From NCBI GenBank assembly GCA_024449915.1, contig JAMZAV010000434.1:274287-338286 (forward strand): 64,000 nucleotides of DNA. Direction: 5' to 3'. Position numbers and translations under genes: made by a program. Of this stretch, positions 1 through 12,686 are shown one piece after another. The notes beneath the pieces were generated by a model. The model was not told the DNA's origin. It saw nothing but the letters and a program-made list of their open reading frames with translations, and searched no databases. The stretch is from Sweltsa coloradensis. Taxonomy: Eukaryota; Arthropoda; Insecta; Plecoptera; Chloroperlidae. Position 1 is the stretch's first letter. Each line of letters begins with the position of its first letter.

Positions 1-429
1 ATTGCATTTTAGAGTTATGTTCACGACATTTTCGACATAGTTTAACAATGACTGTAACTCAGATTTACTGTTTAATTACATTGTCAACTAGGGGGTAAAG
101 TTGAACAGAAGTTATAAATTTTCTTAATGTCGCTGTAAACAATTTCAGAGTGCTCAATATTAAAATCATTTATTGCTTATGTTTGGGAACATGAAATAAT
201 GTAAAATTGTTAACATAAACTACTATTACAAATAATGTTGAAGGTCTAAAAAATTAAAAACCTAATTTACTAATTTGTTAAAATAAAAAAGTTAAGCTAC
301 AAATTCTGTATTTGAAAGTGACAAATTTGTATACACTGTGCTGTCATATTGTGTCAGAACAGAGGAACTTCTATATATGTTATACCTTTCACCCAAGTCC
401 AGCACTGACCTCGCACACATTCCCTAGCC

Positions 430-942
430 CCCTCAAACCCCACGTCCCCGAACAAGGACATCAAGTTTTAAAATTTAAATGCGGGTAAACAATAGGGTTT
501 TTTAATTCACCCATATTTTTTTTATTTTTTGGGGGGGGGATAAAAAATAAATATTTTTTTCCCCATGGCAATGGTGCGAATGGTACCTTTTTTTAGAGAA
601 GATTCAAAATAGGCATCTGCAAAAAAAAGCTAAAAACATTTTTTTGGGGTTTTTCCCGGAAATTTCATATATATCTAGTATTGCAGGTATTTGAGATATA
701 CAAAATCCAAAATATGCAAACAATTCAGAAAAAAATCTTGTTTTAGGTGTGTACCTAGAATTTTAATTTTAAATCAAAATGTACCTTTAATTCAAAATCC
801 AAAATTTCCCAAAATTCCTTAAAAATCATGATAAAAAATATGAAAAAAATACTAAAAATCCAGAAAAAAAATGCCAAACTCAAATTGATAGATAAAAATC
901 ACCAAATTTACACGGATTTAATTCGGGTCAGAAAGGGCTAGT
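430..942. repeat. left arm of a ~500-bp inverted repeat pair
   Basis: Matches the reverse complement of 3328-3782 nearly end to end (shared blocks include CCCGGAAATTT, TGCAGGTATTTGAGATA and TTGTTTTAGGTGTG). The outer ends read CCTAGCCC and the inner ends AGAAAGGGCTAG. The copies differ by many small indels. Confidence 0.75.
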
Positions 943-2246
943 CAGGGTAAAGTTGAACACTCACAATCTTCTAATTAAATTGACTTAATTAAAAAAATTA
1001 TTAAAAAAATCATTTTCTTACGAGACAATTTTTTTACAATCTATATGTACATTTCCAACCAATTTTTTCTTAATTTTGCTTATGTACGAATTAAGTGTAT
1101 TTAAATTCAATCATTTGACTACTACTTTAGAATAGTTGTATCTCCTCACAGTTTATGACCCTTGATTTTATATGCTACTGTGAAGCATGCTTTCAATGTA
1201 AAATTTTCCCCCGAGTTCATTTCTGTGTTCAACTTTAAACCATCACTCATGGTTCACAAGTTAATGGGCTAAACAGTACTGTGTTCAACTTTACCCCACA
1301 CCTGGGTGAAGTTGAACACTTGATTTTTTTTTAAAAGGGGTGAAATATTTTGGGTAATGTTTGGTGGGTTATGTAAAGGAACCTCTCTAATGCATGTTTA
1401 TTTCACAATTTTTTTTTTTTTATCATGACATAGTTTATTTCATATGATAATTAGGATTGATGTTGAAATTTGTTCAAGTTTACCCCAGTTGACGTACTTG
1501 TGGGAAATCTGAAAAATAAACGATGCAATCAAAAAATCAATCCAATTAATTCCAAGGCGGACTATGGCATGTGGGTTGTATTAGGTATCAAAGTAGGCTA
1601 GTATAAAATATACATTGCCTTCTTTTGCCGTCATAACTTTCGTTTCAGTTTCTAGGAGTGACCAAAATTAACACTTCAAAAATCGATAGCTAACTAGTCT
1701 CGTTTGTATGGGACAAGTAATTTGATGTTTTGCAATTGGCCTACATACATACAAAAACGCAATCAACTTAAATTGAATACATTTTTGGGTTGTACAAAGC
1801 AAGCAAAATTGGTTATTTTTTTGTTGGTATGGCAGTAAAAATAATCATTACATAATATTATTAACTCTTCTTATGGATCCATAGTAGCCTACTTGTTTTA
1901 GTGTCTTACAGGTACACTAAACAGCATTTTCCAAAGCTGAAAATTAAATAAAAAAATCTAGAGCATTAGAAAATAAATTTAGAGTGGTTAAGAATGGGGA
2001 ATTCCATACACATTTTACAAAATATAATTTGTTGTTATGCATCAGTGTTAGCCTAATAATAACTTAAATTGGCCACATTTCATTTTAATTTTGAATTAAC
2101 AGAATTACCTGATGATTACATTATATTCTGCACCTTACATCTTCAAGCTGTTTTAATTCACCTGAAATGCTATAAAGTACTTATTATTTAATTAAAAAAT
2201 ACATTTTCGTACACAAAATGTACAATCTTGACCTTTCTCTTTTCAG

Positions 2247-2336
2247 ATTCTAACGGTGACTGGCATTGATGGGGTAGTTTCAAGTCTTGGAAGGGCTGTG
2301 TCCTCCGAGGACGAGTTCTCTATCATTATTACGTAA
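2247..2336 (+). CDS. last coding exon of an unidentified gene
   Basis: A strong polypyrimidine tract and acceptor (CCTTTCTCTTTTCAG) ends at 2246. Downstream, 29 codons read ILTVTGIDGVVSSLGRAVSS then EDEFSIIIT and TAA, in phase 0. Base composition is clearly richer in GC than the flanks, as in the other exons here. I do not recognise the protein; upstream exons would lie before the window. AATAAA near 2979 could serve as the polyadenylation signal. It could be a chance open stretch after a pseudo-acceptor. Confidence 0.45.
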   Translation: MLTVTGIDGVVSSLGRAVSSEDEFSIIIT

Positions 2337-2463
2337 CCTGAATACGTTCATCATGTACACGTCTCCAGATGTAAATAACACGTTAGTAGTTCTAATGAGT
2401 TGATTATTTATTATGTTTTGTGTGTGTGTAATGTGTATATCTAGTTGTAGCTTATGGTAAACC

Positions 2464-2821
2464 AGTGTTGAATTCAGGCATTGTCCGTTTGCTGGCCCTG
2501 GATTAAAAATTAACTATAATCACTACCACTATTAATAGGTGTTTAGTACAATTGGTACATTATTTTTCAATATACGCCTATATACTATTCAGAAAATGAA
2601 TAATGAATTCAATGCATATCAATATTGTAATTCAATGTAGGGCCTATATACACATTGGTACAATGGTACTACAGGGTTGGCTTGGTTGGTCGCTTTGATT
2701 TACTGTCCCCCACTGAGCGCGTGTGAGTGAGATTTTCAAAATGTTCGCCTGCTGTGCTATTTTTGGGTGGGTCTGGCGCTGCCCCCTATGCCCTCGGGAT
2801 GAAAAGTCTGAATTCAACACT
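2464..2821. mobile_element. hAT-like non-autonomous element with 8-bp target duplication
   Basis: Perfect 14-bp terminal inverted repeats AGTGTTGAATTCAG (2464-2477) and CTGAATTCAACACT (2808-2821), flanked by the 8-bp direct repeat GGTAAACC at 2456-2463 and 2822-2829. An 8-bp target duplication is characteristic of hAT elements. No coding capacity in 358 bp. Confidence 0.8.
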
Positions 2822-3327
2822 GGTAAACCTATATACTATCAAGTAATCAAGTAATTACTGACATAAGTATTAATTTATGTCCAGAAAGTTTGTGAGGAGG
2901 TTAGTTTGTCTAGATGGTTCCGGGGTCCAGAATTGTCAGGTGATGTCATTACAATAGGATTGGTGCAATTAGAAGAAATAAACTCCATAAAATGCATTAA
3001 AAAGTTTTCAATATCTGGTTAAGTATACCGTCAGGTATCTAAAGCGTTGTCATCGTCATGATATCCGCCACCGGCAAGTCTGACTGAAAGCTATTCCAAG
3101 GGTTTTCCTAGGCTCAAATCTACTAAAATAATATATGGTTCTCTAACATTTCACCGCGACTATGTATTTGAGTTTGGCATAGTGTATATCTAGTTTGTCT
3201 CTCCCAAGACTGTGTGTTTCTGCACAATATCATTTCATCGCTTGCCTTGTTTTTTACTTATCAACTGCAAAATATATAACTAAAAAGTGAACAAATATGC
3301 AAGAATGATGTACAGCATTTGCACGGA

Positions 3328-3782
3328 TCTAGCCCTTTCGAACCAGAATTAAATCTGTGTAAATTTTGGAATTTTTATCAAACAATTTGACTTTGGCATT
3401 TTTAAGTATTTTTTCATATTTTTTATCATGGTTTTTATTTTTTAAGGAATTTTGGGACATTTTGGATTTTGAAGCTACATTTTGAGTTAAAATTAAAATT
3501 CTAGGTGCACACCTAAAACAAGATTTGTTTCTGAATATTTTGCATATTTTCGATTTTGTGTATCTCAAATACCTGCAATGCTAGAGATATATAAAATTTC
3601 CGGGAAAAATTTTTGTTGTTTTAGCTGTTTTTTGCAGATGTCTATTTTCAATCTTTCTAAAAAGGTACTATTCGTACCATTGGCATAGGGAAAAAATTAA
3701 AAAATAGGAGTAAATTGAAAAACCCCTATTTACCAGCATTTAAATTTGGAAACTTGATGTCCTCATTTGGGGACGCAGGGTA
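3328..3782. repeat. right arm of a ~500-bp inverted repeat pair
   Basis: Reverse complement of 430-942. The two arms enclose about 2.4 kb including the 2247-2336 exon and the hAT-like element. It is either the long terminal inverted repeats of one element or two separate insertions in opposite orientation. Confidence 0.75.
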
Positions 3783-4264
3783 GGGCTAGGTTCACATCCT
3801 AGGTTCAAACATACGTTTCAAAACTAAATGGTTCAATTTATATCATAACCTTCACTTAATTCGACACTACTTCTTATGTTTGATATTATATTCTCAAATT
3901 CAAATAAAGTAATGTCAAAAATAAATTAAAACTCCCTGCCTTCTAGATGCTACGCCTGGCTCAGCCAGATCAATCAAACTCGATTTCAGATATGAAAGAA
4001 TAGTGAAGTTTTGATCTCTGGAGTACTGTCTCATTGAAAGGGTAACGACGTACCCGTTTGAAAAGCCAAAAATACGCGTGATCGGTTCACTTTAGTTTAT
4101 TAACAAAAATATTGTATCAACAATCAAAAATGAATATATTTTTGTTGGGAAATATCATCTTATCAAAAAAAAAATCACACCGTTCTATTGTGTAAAATGT
4201 GATGACAACATTGAGTGGCATTCATACATTTATTAAAGTCAAATCTGAAGTTTTTTAGAAGAAT

Positions 4265-5720
4265 CGTTTAGAACTGCCTCAACTACGGCATACAAAGGTT
4301 GGACCTTGGAAGGGTGTCTTGGAATGTTTGTCGACGTTGATGGGTGCATGATGTTTATCTATTAAAGTCAAATCTGAATTTTTGAGAAAATCGTTTAGAA
4401 CTGCCGCAACTCCGGCATACAAAGGTTGGACCTGGGAAGGGGCTGAATGTTGTCGACGTTGAGGGCTGTAACTACGGCATACAAGGTGGACTTGGAGGGG
4501 TCTTGGAATGTTGTCGCGTGATGGGTGCATGATAACTCGGCATCAAGGTTTGGGACTTGAGGGTTTTGGAAGTTTGTCGACGTGAGGGTGCTTGATAACT
4601 ACGGAACAAAGGTTGGACTGGGAGGTGTCTTGAAGGTTTGTCGACTTTTGAGGGGTTTGCATGATAACTACGCATAAAAAGGGTTGACCGGAAGGTGTCT
4701 TGGAATGTGTCGACGTTTGGGTGCATGAAACTACGGCATACAAAGGTTACTTGGAAGGTGTCTTGGAATGTTTGTTCGACGTTGATGGTGATGATAACTA
4801 CGGCATACAAAGGTTGGACCTTGGAAGGGTGTCTTGGAATGTTTGTCGACGTTGATGGGTGCATGATAACTACGGCATACAAAGGTTGGACCTTGGAAGG
4901 GTGTCTTGGAATGTTTGTCGACGTTGATGGGTGCATGATAACTACGGCATACAAAGGTTGGACCTTGGAAGGGTGTCTTGGAATGTTTGTCGACGTTGAT
5001 GGGGCATGATTATCTATTAAAGTAAATCTGAAGTTTTTTTTAGAAGAATCGTTTAGAACGCCGCAATCCGGCATAAAAAGGGTTTTGGACCTTGGAAGGG
5101 TGTCTTGGAATGTTTGTCGACGTTGATGGGTGCATGATAACTACGGCCCATACAAAGGTTTGACCTGGAAGGGTGTTTTTGGAAATGTTTGGCGACGTTG
5201 ATGGGTGCATGATAACTACGGCATACAAAGGTTGGACCTTGGAAGGGTTTGTCTTGGAATGTTTGTCGGACGTTGAGGGTGCATGATAACTACGACATAA
5301 AAAAGGTTTGGCCTTGGAAGGGTGTCTTGGAATGTTTGTCGACGTTGATGGGTGCATGATAACTACGGCATAAAAAGGTTGGACCTTGGAAGGGTGTCTT
5401 GGAATGTTTGTCGACGTTGATGGGTGCATGATAACTACGGCATACAAAGGTTGGACCTTGGGGGTGTCTTGGAATGTTTGTCGCCGTTGAGGGGTGCATA
5501 AATAACTACGGCATACAAAGGTTGGCCCTTGGAAGGGTGTCTTGGAATGTTTGTCGACGTGATGGGTGCATGATAACTCGGCATACAAAGGTTGGACCGG
5601 GGACAGGGTGTCTTGGAATGTTTGTCGACGTTGATGGGTGCATGATAACTACGGCATACAAAGGTTGGACCTTGGAAGGGTGTCTTGGAATGTTTGTCGA
5701 CGTTGATGGGTGCATGATAT
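4265..5720. repeat. 72-bp tandem satellite array
   Basis: About 18 copies of a 72-bp unit (starting AACTACGGCATACAAAGG and containing TTTGTCGACGTTGATGGGTG). The clean copies at 4797-5008 are exactly 72 bp apart; other units have many single-base losses. A longer block, ATTAAAGTCAAATCTGAAG, recurs near 4233, 4363 and 5018, giving a higher-order arrangement. As 72 is a multiple of 3, long ORFs of 24-residue repeats appear on both strands; they are not genes. Confidence 0.95.
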
Positions 5721-8129
5721 TTATCTAACTATTGGTATCAACGTGTAATTCCATTGCGTAAGGTTCTTTAGAAGTAGATAAATCAATTCTAATAATCATT
5801 GTTTTATTTAAAATAATGAAACAATGGTCATTAAATAAGTCTGGTGTGCATAAACTCAACATAAATGTTTTGTCGTTTAAACTGGGATTCCAATAAATAG
5901 ATAAATGAATTCATTCGTATTCAGTCAACCCACTCAGACACAGTAGGCCCTACTGATTTAGATTTTTTATTTTTATTTTTTTATGAATTTTTTTTTAATA
6001 AAGTAGACCAACCACCCTGTAGGCGCCGACACCATCGACGAAACGAAAAATTAACCAACTAGAGACTGGCATAAATGTTTTTGGATTGATGTTGAAAAGC
6101 AGTGATTTTTTTGATTTTTTTTAGAATCAACATTATTTAAATTTTTATTATTATATATTATTTTTATTAATTATTTTTATTATTATTATTATTATATTAT
6201 TAATTATTCAAATTAAAAGTTGGCTAGTTCCAATCTATTACCTAAACCTATAAATAAACTCTCATCTTTAGTTTGATGCCACAGATCTTGGATTTAATGA
6301 GCACAGTTCACAAAACGAATGATTTTAGGAAAGAAACAGTTGAAAGCACTGGGATATTTATTTAATGAGTTGTGTCGAGTTGGATTTTTAATTTTCTGGA
6401 CGTTTCGAAGAATAACTTTTAGGGATGCACTTTCACGGTCAAAATAAAATCGGTCAATTTGCCCAAAAAAGTCGGTCAAATATACAAATGTTTTTTTTGT
6501 TGTATAGGTCTTTTGGGAGGATACAATAAAACCTTTCTGAATGTAAGTCAATAAAATATTATATACAAAATCTATGGTGAAAAGTTTAAAAGGCAAAAAA
6601 CAGTGAATTGCCATTTTCAAATGTGTAAGGAATGTAAAAAAAATTCATTTTTCCTTAAAGAATAAGTAATGCCAAATAAATAAAAAAAATATTATTTTGC
6701 CAATATTGACGGGTTTGCATCCTAATAATAACGTTAAAAATTTTTTTTTTAATTTCATGAAATTTTATATTATTTTGGTCTCAATTAATGTTAAAAATAC
6801 TTAGTTCTATGTCATCAAAAAATGTTTCTCTATTTTAACTCCCCAAAACCCCAAAATTAAAACGTGCTACGATGCAGCAATTTCGTTGTCAATTGTTTTA
6901 ATTATGTAGAGTGGTAGAAGTAATTTTTTGGGGCCCTTTAAAGGAATGTAGATCATTTTTGTTTTTATCAGCAAAAGGAATGCCATAACTGAATGCATTG
7001 GGTAGTTTTTTGGGTGTTGTCGTAAGCGTTCTTTTCCAATGCGGGATTTTCTTTTTGTTTTGTTTCCCCGCGATAGGCAGAAATTTTAATTGCGTTTTGG
7101 CCAATTCCATCAGTTCTTTGGTTAGTAACTTGTAAATAGTGATTTTGGAGCCGCCCCTAGCAACGAGGCACATAAAAAATTAAAAGGGTTCCCCGAATAC
7201 CCTTGTTGATTCTGGTACGCCCGCGGTGGAATCGTGTCCAGTTTGTTTGATCAGTGTTTCCGTTTAATATCCCGGTAGCTATTTTGGTCATTGTTTCCTC
7301 GTCGATGGTGTTTGGCCCTACGGGGTTTGGTTGGTCGGTTTTAAAATTTTAAGTCCCCCACGTCAAACTGACAATCAGTCTGTGACTGACTAATTTTTTT
7401 ATTATTTTATTTTTTTATCACTCAATAGGAAGCCGTTAAACGACTTAAAAAAAACAAGAAAAAAATATTTTTTGTAATTTGTAAGATTGAAATGGATATA
7501 CTTGTATTTAAAATCCATCTCAAAAGGGTGGGCATACTGAGAAAATAAATATTTTTTTTAATAAAAAGTTTTTGGTAAGAGGGGCGCTGAGCTTGGTCCA
7601 TCAAATCGCCCCCTCAAGTGTTGAGTTTACAGATGAACGGTTTGGGAAAATCTTTCTAAATAGTATAATATTGCATGAATGTTAATAAGTTAATTTTTGA
7701 TACCCGCACTTGCAGCAAAAAAAAGTCTACGAGACCCATGCGAGACGAAGGGAAAAACGTGAAAAAAAGGAAAAATCTAAAAAATGGATTTCAATTCAGG
7801 AAATTCACATAAACCGCTTATTTACTTTACCAAAATTAGCCGGGGCTTTCACAATGTTTTAAAATGTTCATCAGTTGATGACGATTAAAAAAAATCTGTA
7901 CACTTGGAATAATTTCCAGAAGTTGACCAAAAATTGAGAAAAATACTGAGTTTTGACGTTTTTCTTTCAAATTTTTTAATTTTTTTGGAAGACGAGCATG
8001 AATCACAAAGATGATTCTCTTTATTAACGTTCGTGTGAAATATATACCAATGTTTTTAAAAAAAAAATTTCTTTTTTTTTTTGTTTTGGGAAAAATTGGG
8101 GTATCTTGTGAATACTTTAAAATAGCCCT
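5721..8129. other. AT-rich gene-free interval
   Basis: AT-rich DNA with poly-T runs and no convincing exon on either strand. A patch at 5995-6075 (CCAACCACCCTGTAGGCGCC and following bases) resembles 34820-34880, so it is part of a dispersed repeat. Confidence 0.6.
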
Positions 8130-10090
8130 TTTTTTTTAAGTGGCGAGAAAATGTACTATATAAACGTAAATGTTTTTCAATATTATTATCAAATAAAATT
8201 TTGTAGTCGTAAGAAAGCTGTATTATCAATTAAATATTTTGTATAGAAAGAAAGCTGCCCCTTAAGACTTCAATTGGTTGCTCATAGGAATATAGGTTTC
8301 AATTTTTTTTTTAGTTTTGTTTTGTGGGTATGCTTGTAGTTCACGATTAAAACGTAGTCTTATTTTTTAAATGGGCTGAGAAAGATGTACGTATTTTAAA
8401 CGTTAATGATTTTCAACATCATTATCAATATCAATTTTTTGTATCGAAAGAACCGTTTACAATATAAATATTTTGTAGTGTAAGAAAGATGTATACTTAG
8501 ACTTACACACTTAGGTTGCTCATATAGGAATATAGGTTTCAATTTTTTTTTTAGTTTAGTTTTGTGGGTATGCTTGTAGTTCACGATTAAAACGTAGTCT
8601 TATTTTTTAAGTGGGCTGAGAAAGATTACTATTATAAACTTTAAGATTTCAAAAATCATTATCAATATCAATATTTTGAGTCTTAAGAAGCTGTTTATAA
8701 ATAAAAATTTTTTGTAGTGAAAGAAAGAGTATACTTGATTACACACTTAGGTTTTCTAGGAAAAAGGGTTTAAATTATCTTTTTTTATTTTATTTTTTGG
8801 GATGAGCGTAGCGAGCGAAGCGAGTGAAGCGAAGACTTCAATTTCAGACCCCAAAAAATTTATCTCGGTGTTTTTTTTTTGTTTGTTGTTTTTTTTCTCG
8901 TCTTTTTGTTCGCTCTCTCCCGGGCAAACGGCATATGCGATCTGGATAAAAATTTGACAGGACCTTCGAAATCTCTGAATTGACTTGTACGTTTTTGGGA
9001 AAAACGAAGAAAATTTTTAGAATATCGTACTTTTACGTTTTTTTTCGATTTTTGTGCGATATTTTGTGCCTTTTGGGGCCCAATTTCTGACCAAACGGGG
9101 GGGTACGATTTTCTATTATACATGGACATAAGGTTATAGTGATGTGACCTTTTGAAAGAAAAATTGAAAAAGTTGCCAAATCCATAGAAAAAAAGTTTTT
9201 TAATAAAATTTTTTTTAGGGTAAATAATCCCAAATTTGACAAAAAACAATAGAGACTTGACAACAATCCCCTACAATGCGTAGGCAAAAAAACAAAGCAT
9301 TTGCAAAAAGAAAAGATTCCCACGCAAAAAAAAATTTTAAAAAAGTTTCCCACAACGCGGAAGGACTTTAGCTTTTTTCCTAGTGTAGGTATGCTTACGT
9401 TTAAACCACAAAAACGAAATCTTTTTTTTTTAGTGACTGAAAAAGATGTACGTATTAAAACGTTCATTTTTTTAACTTTATTACAATATCAATATTTTTG
9501 GTCTGTAAGAAAGTTTTTTTATCAATAAATATTTTGTAGTAAAAAAAGAGATTTTTAGATTACTTTTTCATAGAAATATAGGCTATTTTTCTCAACATCT
9601 TATAAATATAAAATTTTTTGTGTCGTAAGAAAGCTGACATTTAGAGGTTTTTTAGGAATATATTTTTTTTTTTTGTAGGTATGCTTATGATGCCACTAAA
9701 ACGAATCTTATTTTTTTTATGGATGAGAAAATGAGTATTATAAACGATTTTTTCCAACACATTATCAATATCAATATTTTGTAGTCTGTAAGAAAGCTGT
9801 ATTATCAATATCAATATAGTGTAAGAAAGATGTATACTTAGACTTACCCACTTAGGTATTTTCATAGAAATATAGTTTTAAAAAATTTTTTTTTTGTGGG
9901 TATGCTTAAAAACCCAAAAGAATCTTATTTTTTAAGTGGACTTAGAAAGATTTCGTATTAAAACGTTCATTTTTTTAAACAATTATCAATTCAATTTTGT
10001 GTTGTAAAAAAGCGTATTATCAATACAATTTTTTTGAGTCGAAAGAAACTGTAATTTAAAAGAGGTTATTCTAGAATAAGGTTTAAATTT
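8130..10090. repeat. degenerate AT-rich tandem array (~220-bp unit), split by a transposon
   Basis: Recurring block: GTCTTATTTTTTAA, a GGGCTGAGAAAGATGTACGTA-like segment, TTATCAATATCAATATTTTG, GTAAGAAAGCTGTATTATC and GTGGGTATGCTTGTAG. Copies start near 8130, 8360, 8595, 9405, 9690 and 9910. The array is interrupted at 8799-9383 by a HINE-like element. Unit boundaries are blurred by indels. Confidence 0.7.
8799..9383 (+). mobile_element. HINE/Helentron-like element, subfamily B copy 1
   Basis: The 5' end GGGATGAGCGTAGCGAGCGA follows T; the core contains ACTTGTACGTTTTTGGGAAA-type and GACCAAACGGG blocks shared with 27049-27825, 32197-33422 and 59733-60185. The 3' end is CACAACGCGG..TAGC..TTTTTTCCTAG then T. 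No coding capacity. Confidence 0.7.
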
Positions 10091-10739
10091 TTTTTAGTTA
10101 AAAAAATATTATTACGATGATAAAAAATTTTTCCCTTGTGTGGGGTTAACCCCCCCCAAAAAAACACTTTGACGTGATGCTTGATAGCAATTTGTATTGT
10201 TTTGATTTTGCGTTGCAAACCCCTTTATTCTTTTTAAAATGTTTTGGCTTTATTTTGAAAAAAGTTTTTTTTTTTTATTCTTTCGGAAAAAAAGTAGATT
10301 TTGATGCTAGATCTAGAGGATTTTAAAAGAACCCCACTTTGTTTTGAACGGTTTTAAGAGAAGGGAACCAGTTTCATTAAAACAGTTTGTGACAGGGACG
10401 ATTCGAAAAGCAATATTTATTTATGGTTTATTTTCTTCTTTAATTTTCGAAAAAAAAAACCCCCGTACATAAATTGTGTTTTAAAATGTGATTTTGCCTC
10501 TTTCTTATGTAAATGCTACTGTGTAATTTTTAAATTTTATGCTCAATTTTTTGTCAATTAAAGTTAATGAGGACAGCTTTTATATATGGTTTTCAATGAA
10601 CAAACGCACAGTTCTGTGGGTTAATGTCTACAAGTGCATTAGGTCAAGTTGGCAAATTTTAGTTTTTAGCAGTTTAAAGTCTGCAAGGCACAATAAAACA
10701 AGTAAATTTTATTACTGGCGGCAAATTTGGGCCCTTTAA

Positions 10740-11600
10740 ACCTATTTTAAAGTAGAAGACCAATACAAAATATGAAAAGGTTTTTTTTTGTGTTGATATA
10801 AAGATGGGAAAAAATCTTTAAAAAAATTTTTAGAAAAAAGTTTGTTTTTAGTATCTGAGTAAGTCTTTTCTTTTGTTTATTTATGTGTTTTTTTTTTAAA
10901 AAATTTAGTCTATCTAAAACTAATTTTGTATTTATAGATGGAGGTTGAAGTAGATCAAGTGAAAACATTTTTGAAAAAAGAATGCTTTAGATGTGCGAAG
11001 ATAGATTAAAGATAATAAGTTATAAGATTATAAATTATTTAAAAATTATAAAAAGTTTTTAAAATTGGCATATGAATATCATCATCAATATTTTTTAATG
11101 GGGGTTTAGAAAAAATACATTAAAAAAAAAAAATATGTATATCGTATATTTTTTTAAACAATTTTAGTCTCTATACTAAAACTAATTTTGTATTTATTAT
11201 ATGGGAGGTTGTGTAGATGCCCTGAAAACATTTTTGAAGAAAAAAAATTGTACTTTAGATGTGGTTCTAAGATTTTAAGAAAGTTTAAAATTTTTGCAAA
11301 TATTTTTTTCTTATACATTTTTGGTAATTGTTAGAAAATACACTAAAAAAAAAAATATGTATATACGTATATTTTTTTTCAAATTTTTTAGTTAATATCT
11401 AAAAAATTTTGTATTTACTTGGCAGGGTTTTGAGTAGATGCACGTGAAAAAATTTTGAAGAAAGAAATCGACTTTGATGTCGTTTTTTAGATTCTTAGAA
11501 AGTTTAAATTGTGCATATAATTATCATTATAAAAGTTTTGTAATTGTAAAAAAACTGTACTCAAAAAAACAACAAAAAACAATATAGAATATATATATAA
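10740..11600. repeat. degenerate tandem repeats, 220-265-bp unit
   Basis: The block TAAAACTAATTTTGTATTTA followed by a GTAGAT..GTGAAAACATTTTTGAAG segment recurs near 10915, 11175 and 11395, with shared ATATGTATATACGTATATTT between. Each period contains poly-T and poly-A runs, and no coding sequence is present. Confidence 0.6.
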
Positions 11601-12686
11601 AATTTGGGTTTTAATCATCAAGAATAGTTTCCAAAAATAGCTGTTTAAAAAACCTTTGGATTCCTTTCCTAATTGCATTGCTAAAAAATTTCCTTGTTTT
11701 TAAAACTTAAAGGGAACGACTTTTGTAAAAAACCCGAAACTAATGCACAGCCCCCAAGAACATCGATGGGGAAGGCTTTGAGCACATGGGGAGAGTATTG
11801 TAATGGTGCTTGATTACGAGCCTAAAAAGTAGTGCGTGTTTCTTTTAGTATCCCTTCACCACCAAAAGAAAACTAAAACTTTTATTTTATGTTTTGAAAC
11901 ATTGCTAGATGGGCCTTTCAAAACGTTTTTAAAAATAAGACAAACGAAAAATCACGTGATAACCCGAGACGTGTTATGCCTCAACAATCCATATTGCTTT
12001 AAGGACAACGCCTGCAGAGACCTCGAGTAAATTTTACAGTTTTTTGTATGTAATTTCTTTTATTTTTTTCTCTATTCACAAAAGTTTTTTATCGTATTGA
12101 AAAGTAATGTTTATTGTCGGTTTTTAAAATCCAATTTCATTATAATTGTATGCCTTTTTAATTGATCGCGCCCTTTCGTAAACGGCGGAGGCCATTTACA
12201 GAGAAAAAACTTAGCCAAAAATTATTAAATCGTTCATATTTAATTCCCTTATGTTTTTTTTGGGTATAATCGTATCAGTGCATCATATTTTTGTTTTCTA
12301 AAGTGTTCCTGACAAATTTTATATTTTACCGCACTGATATTTTTGAGGGTAGAGTTATTCTTCATTTTATTTTTTTTTAAATTTATTTTTGGAAAAATTT
12401 AAATTTAAATTACTCCGTTTCTTTGGATTAGTACGTATTTTTCCAATAGGAACGGGGGAAAAACCGGCGCGGAAAGGCACTAAGAGGCGCGCCAGCGACC
12501 CTTGTTTTTTTTATTAAAGCAATTATAAACAAAATTGGCAATCATTCAATATAGCTATAAGACCAAAACTTCAGGGGAAACCTGTCCAAAAGGGAATAAA
12601 AAAAACCGGTACAAAATTGCGGAGGAAGCATTTTTTTGATTTTGTTTTTAAATAAACGCTGTTACTCTCTTCAAGTTGATAGTTTT
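11601..12686. other. gene-free AT-rich interval
   Basis: No exon, RNA gene or recognisable repeat could be assigned; only homopolymer-rich DNA and a short GC-richer stretch near 12450-12500. Confidence 0.5.

Noticed and set aside
4472..5588. Long ORFs with 24-residue repeats
   Set aside because: Translation of a 72-bp satellite with many indels; open on both strands.
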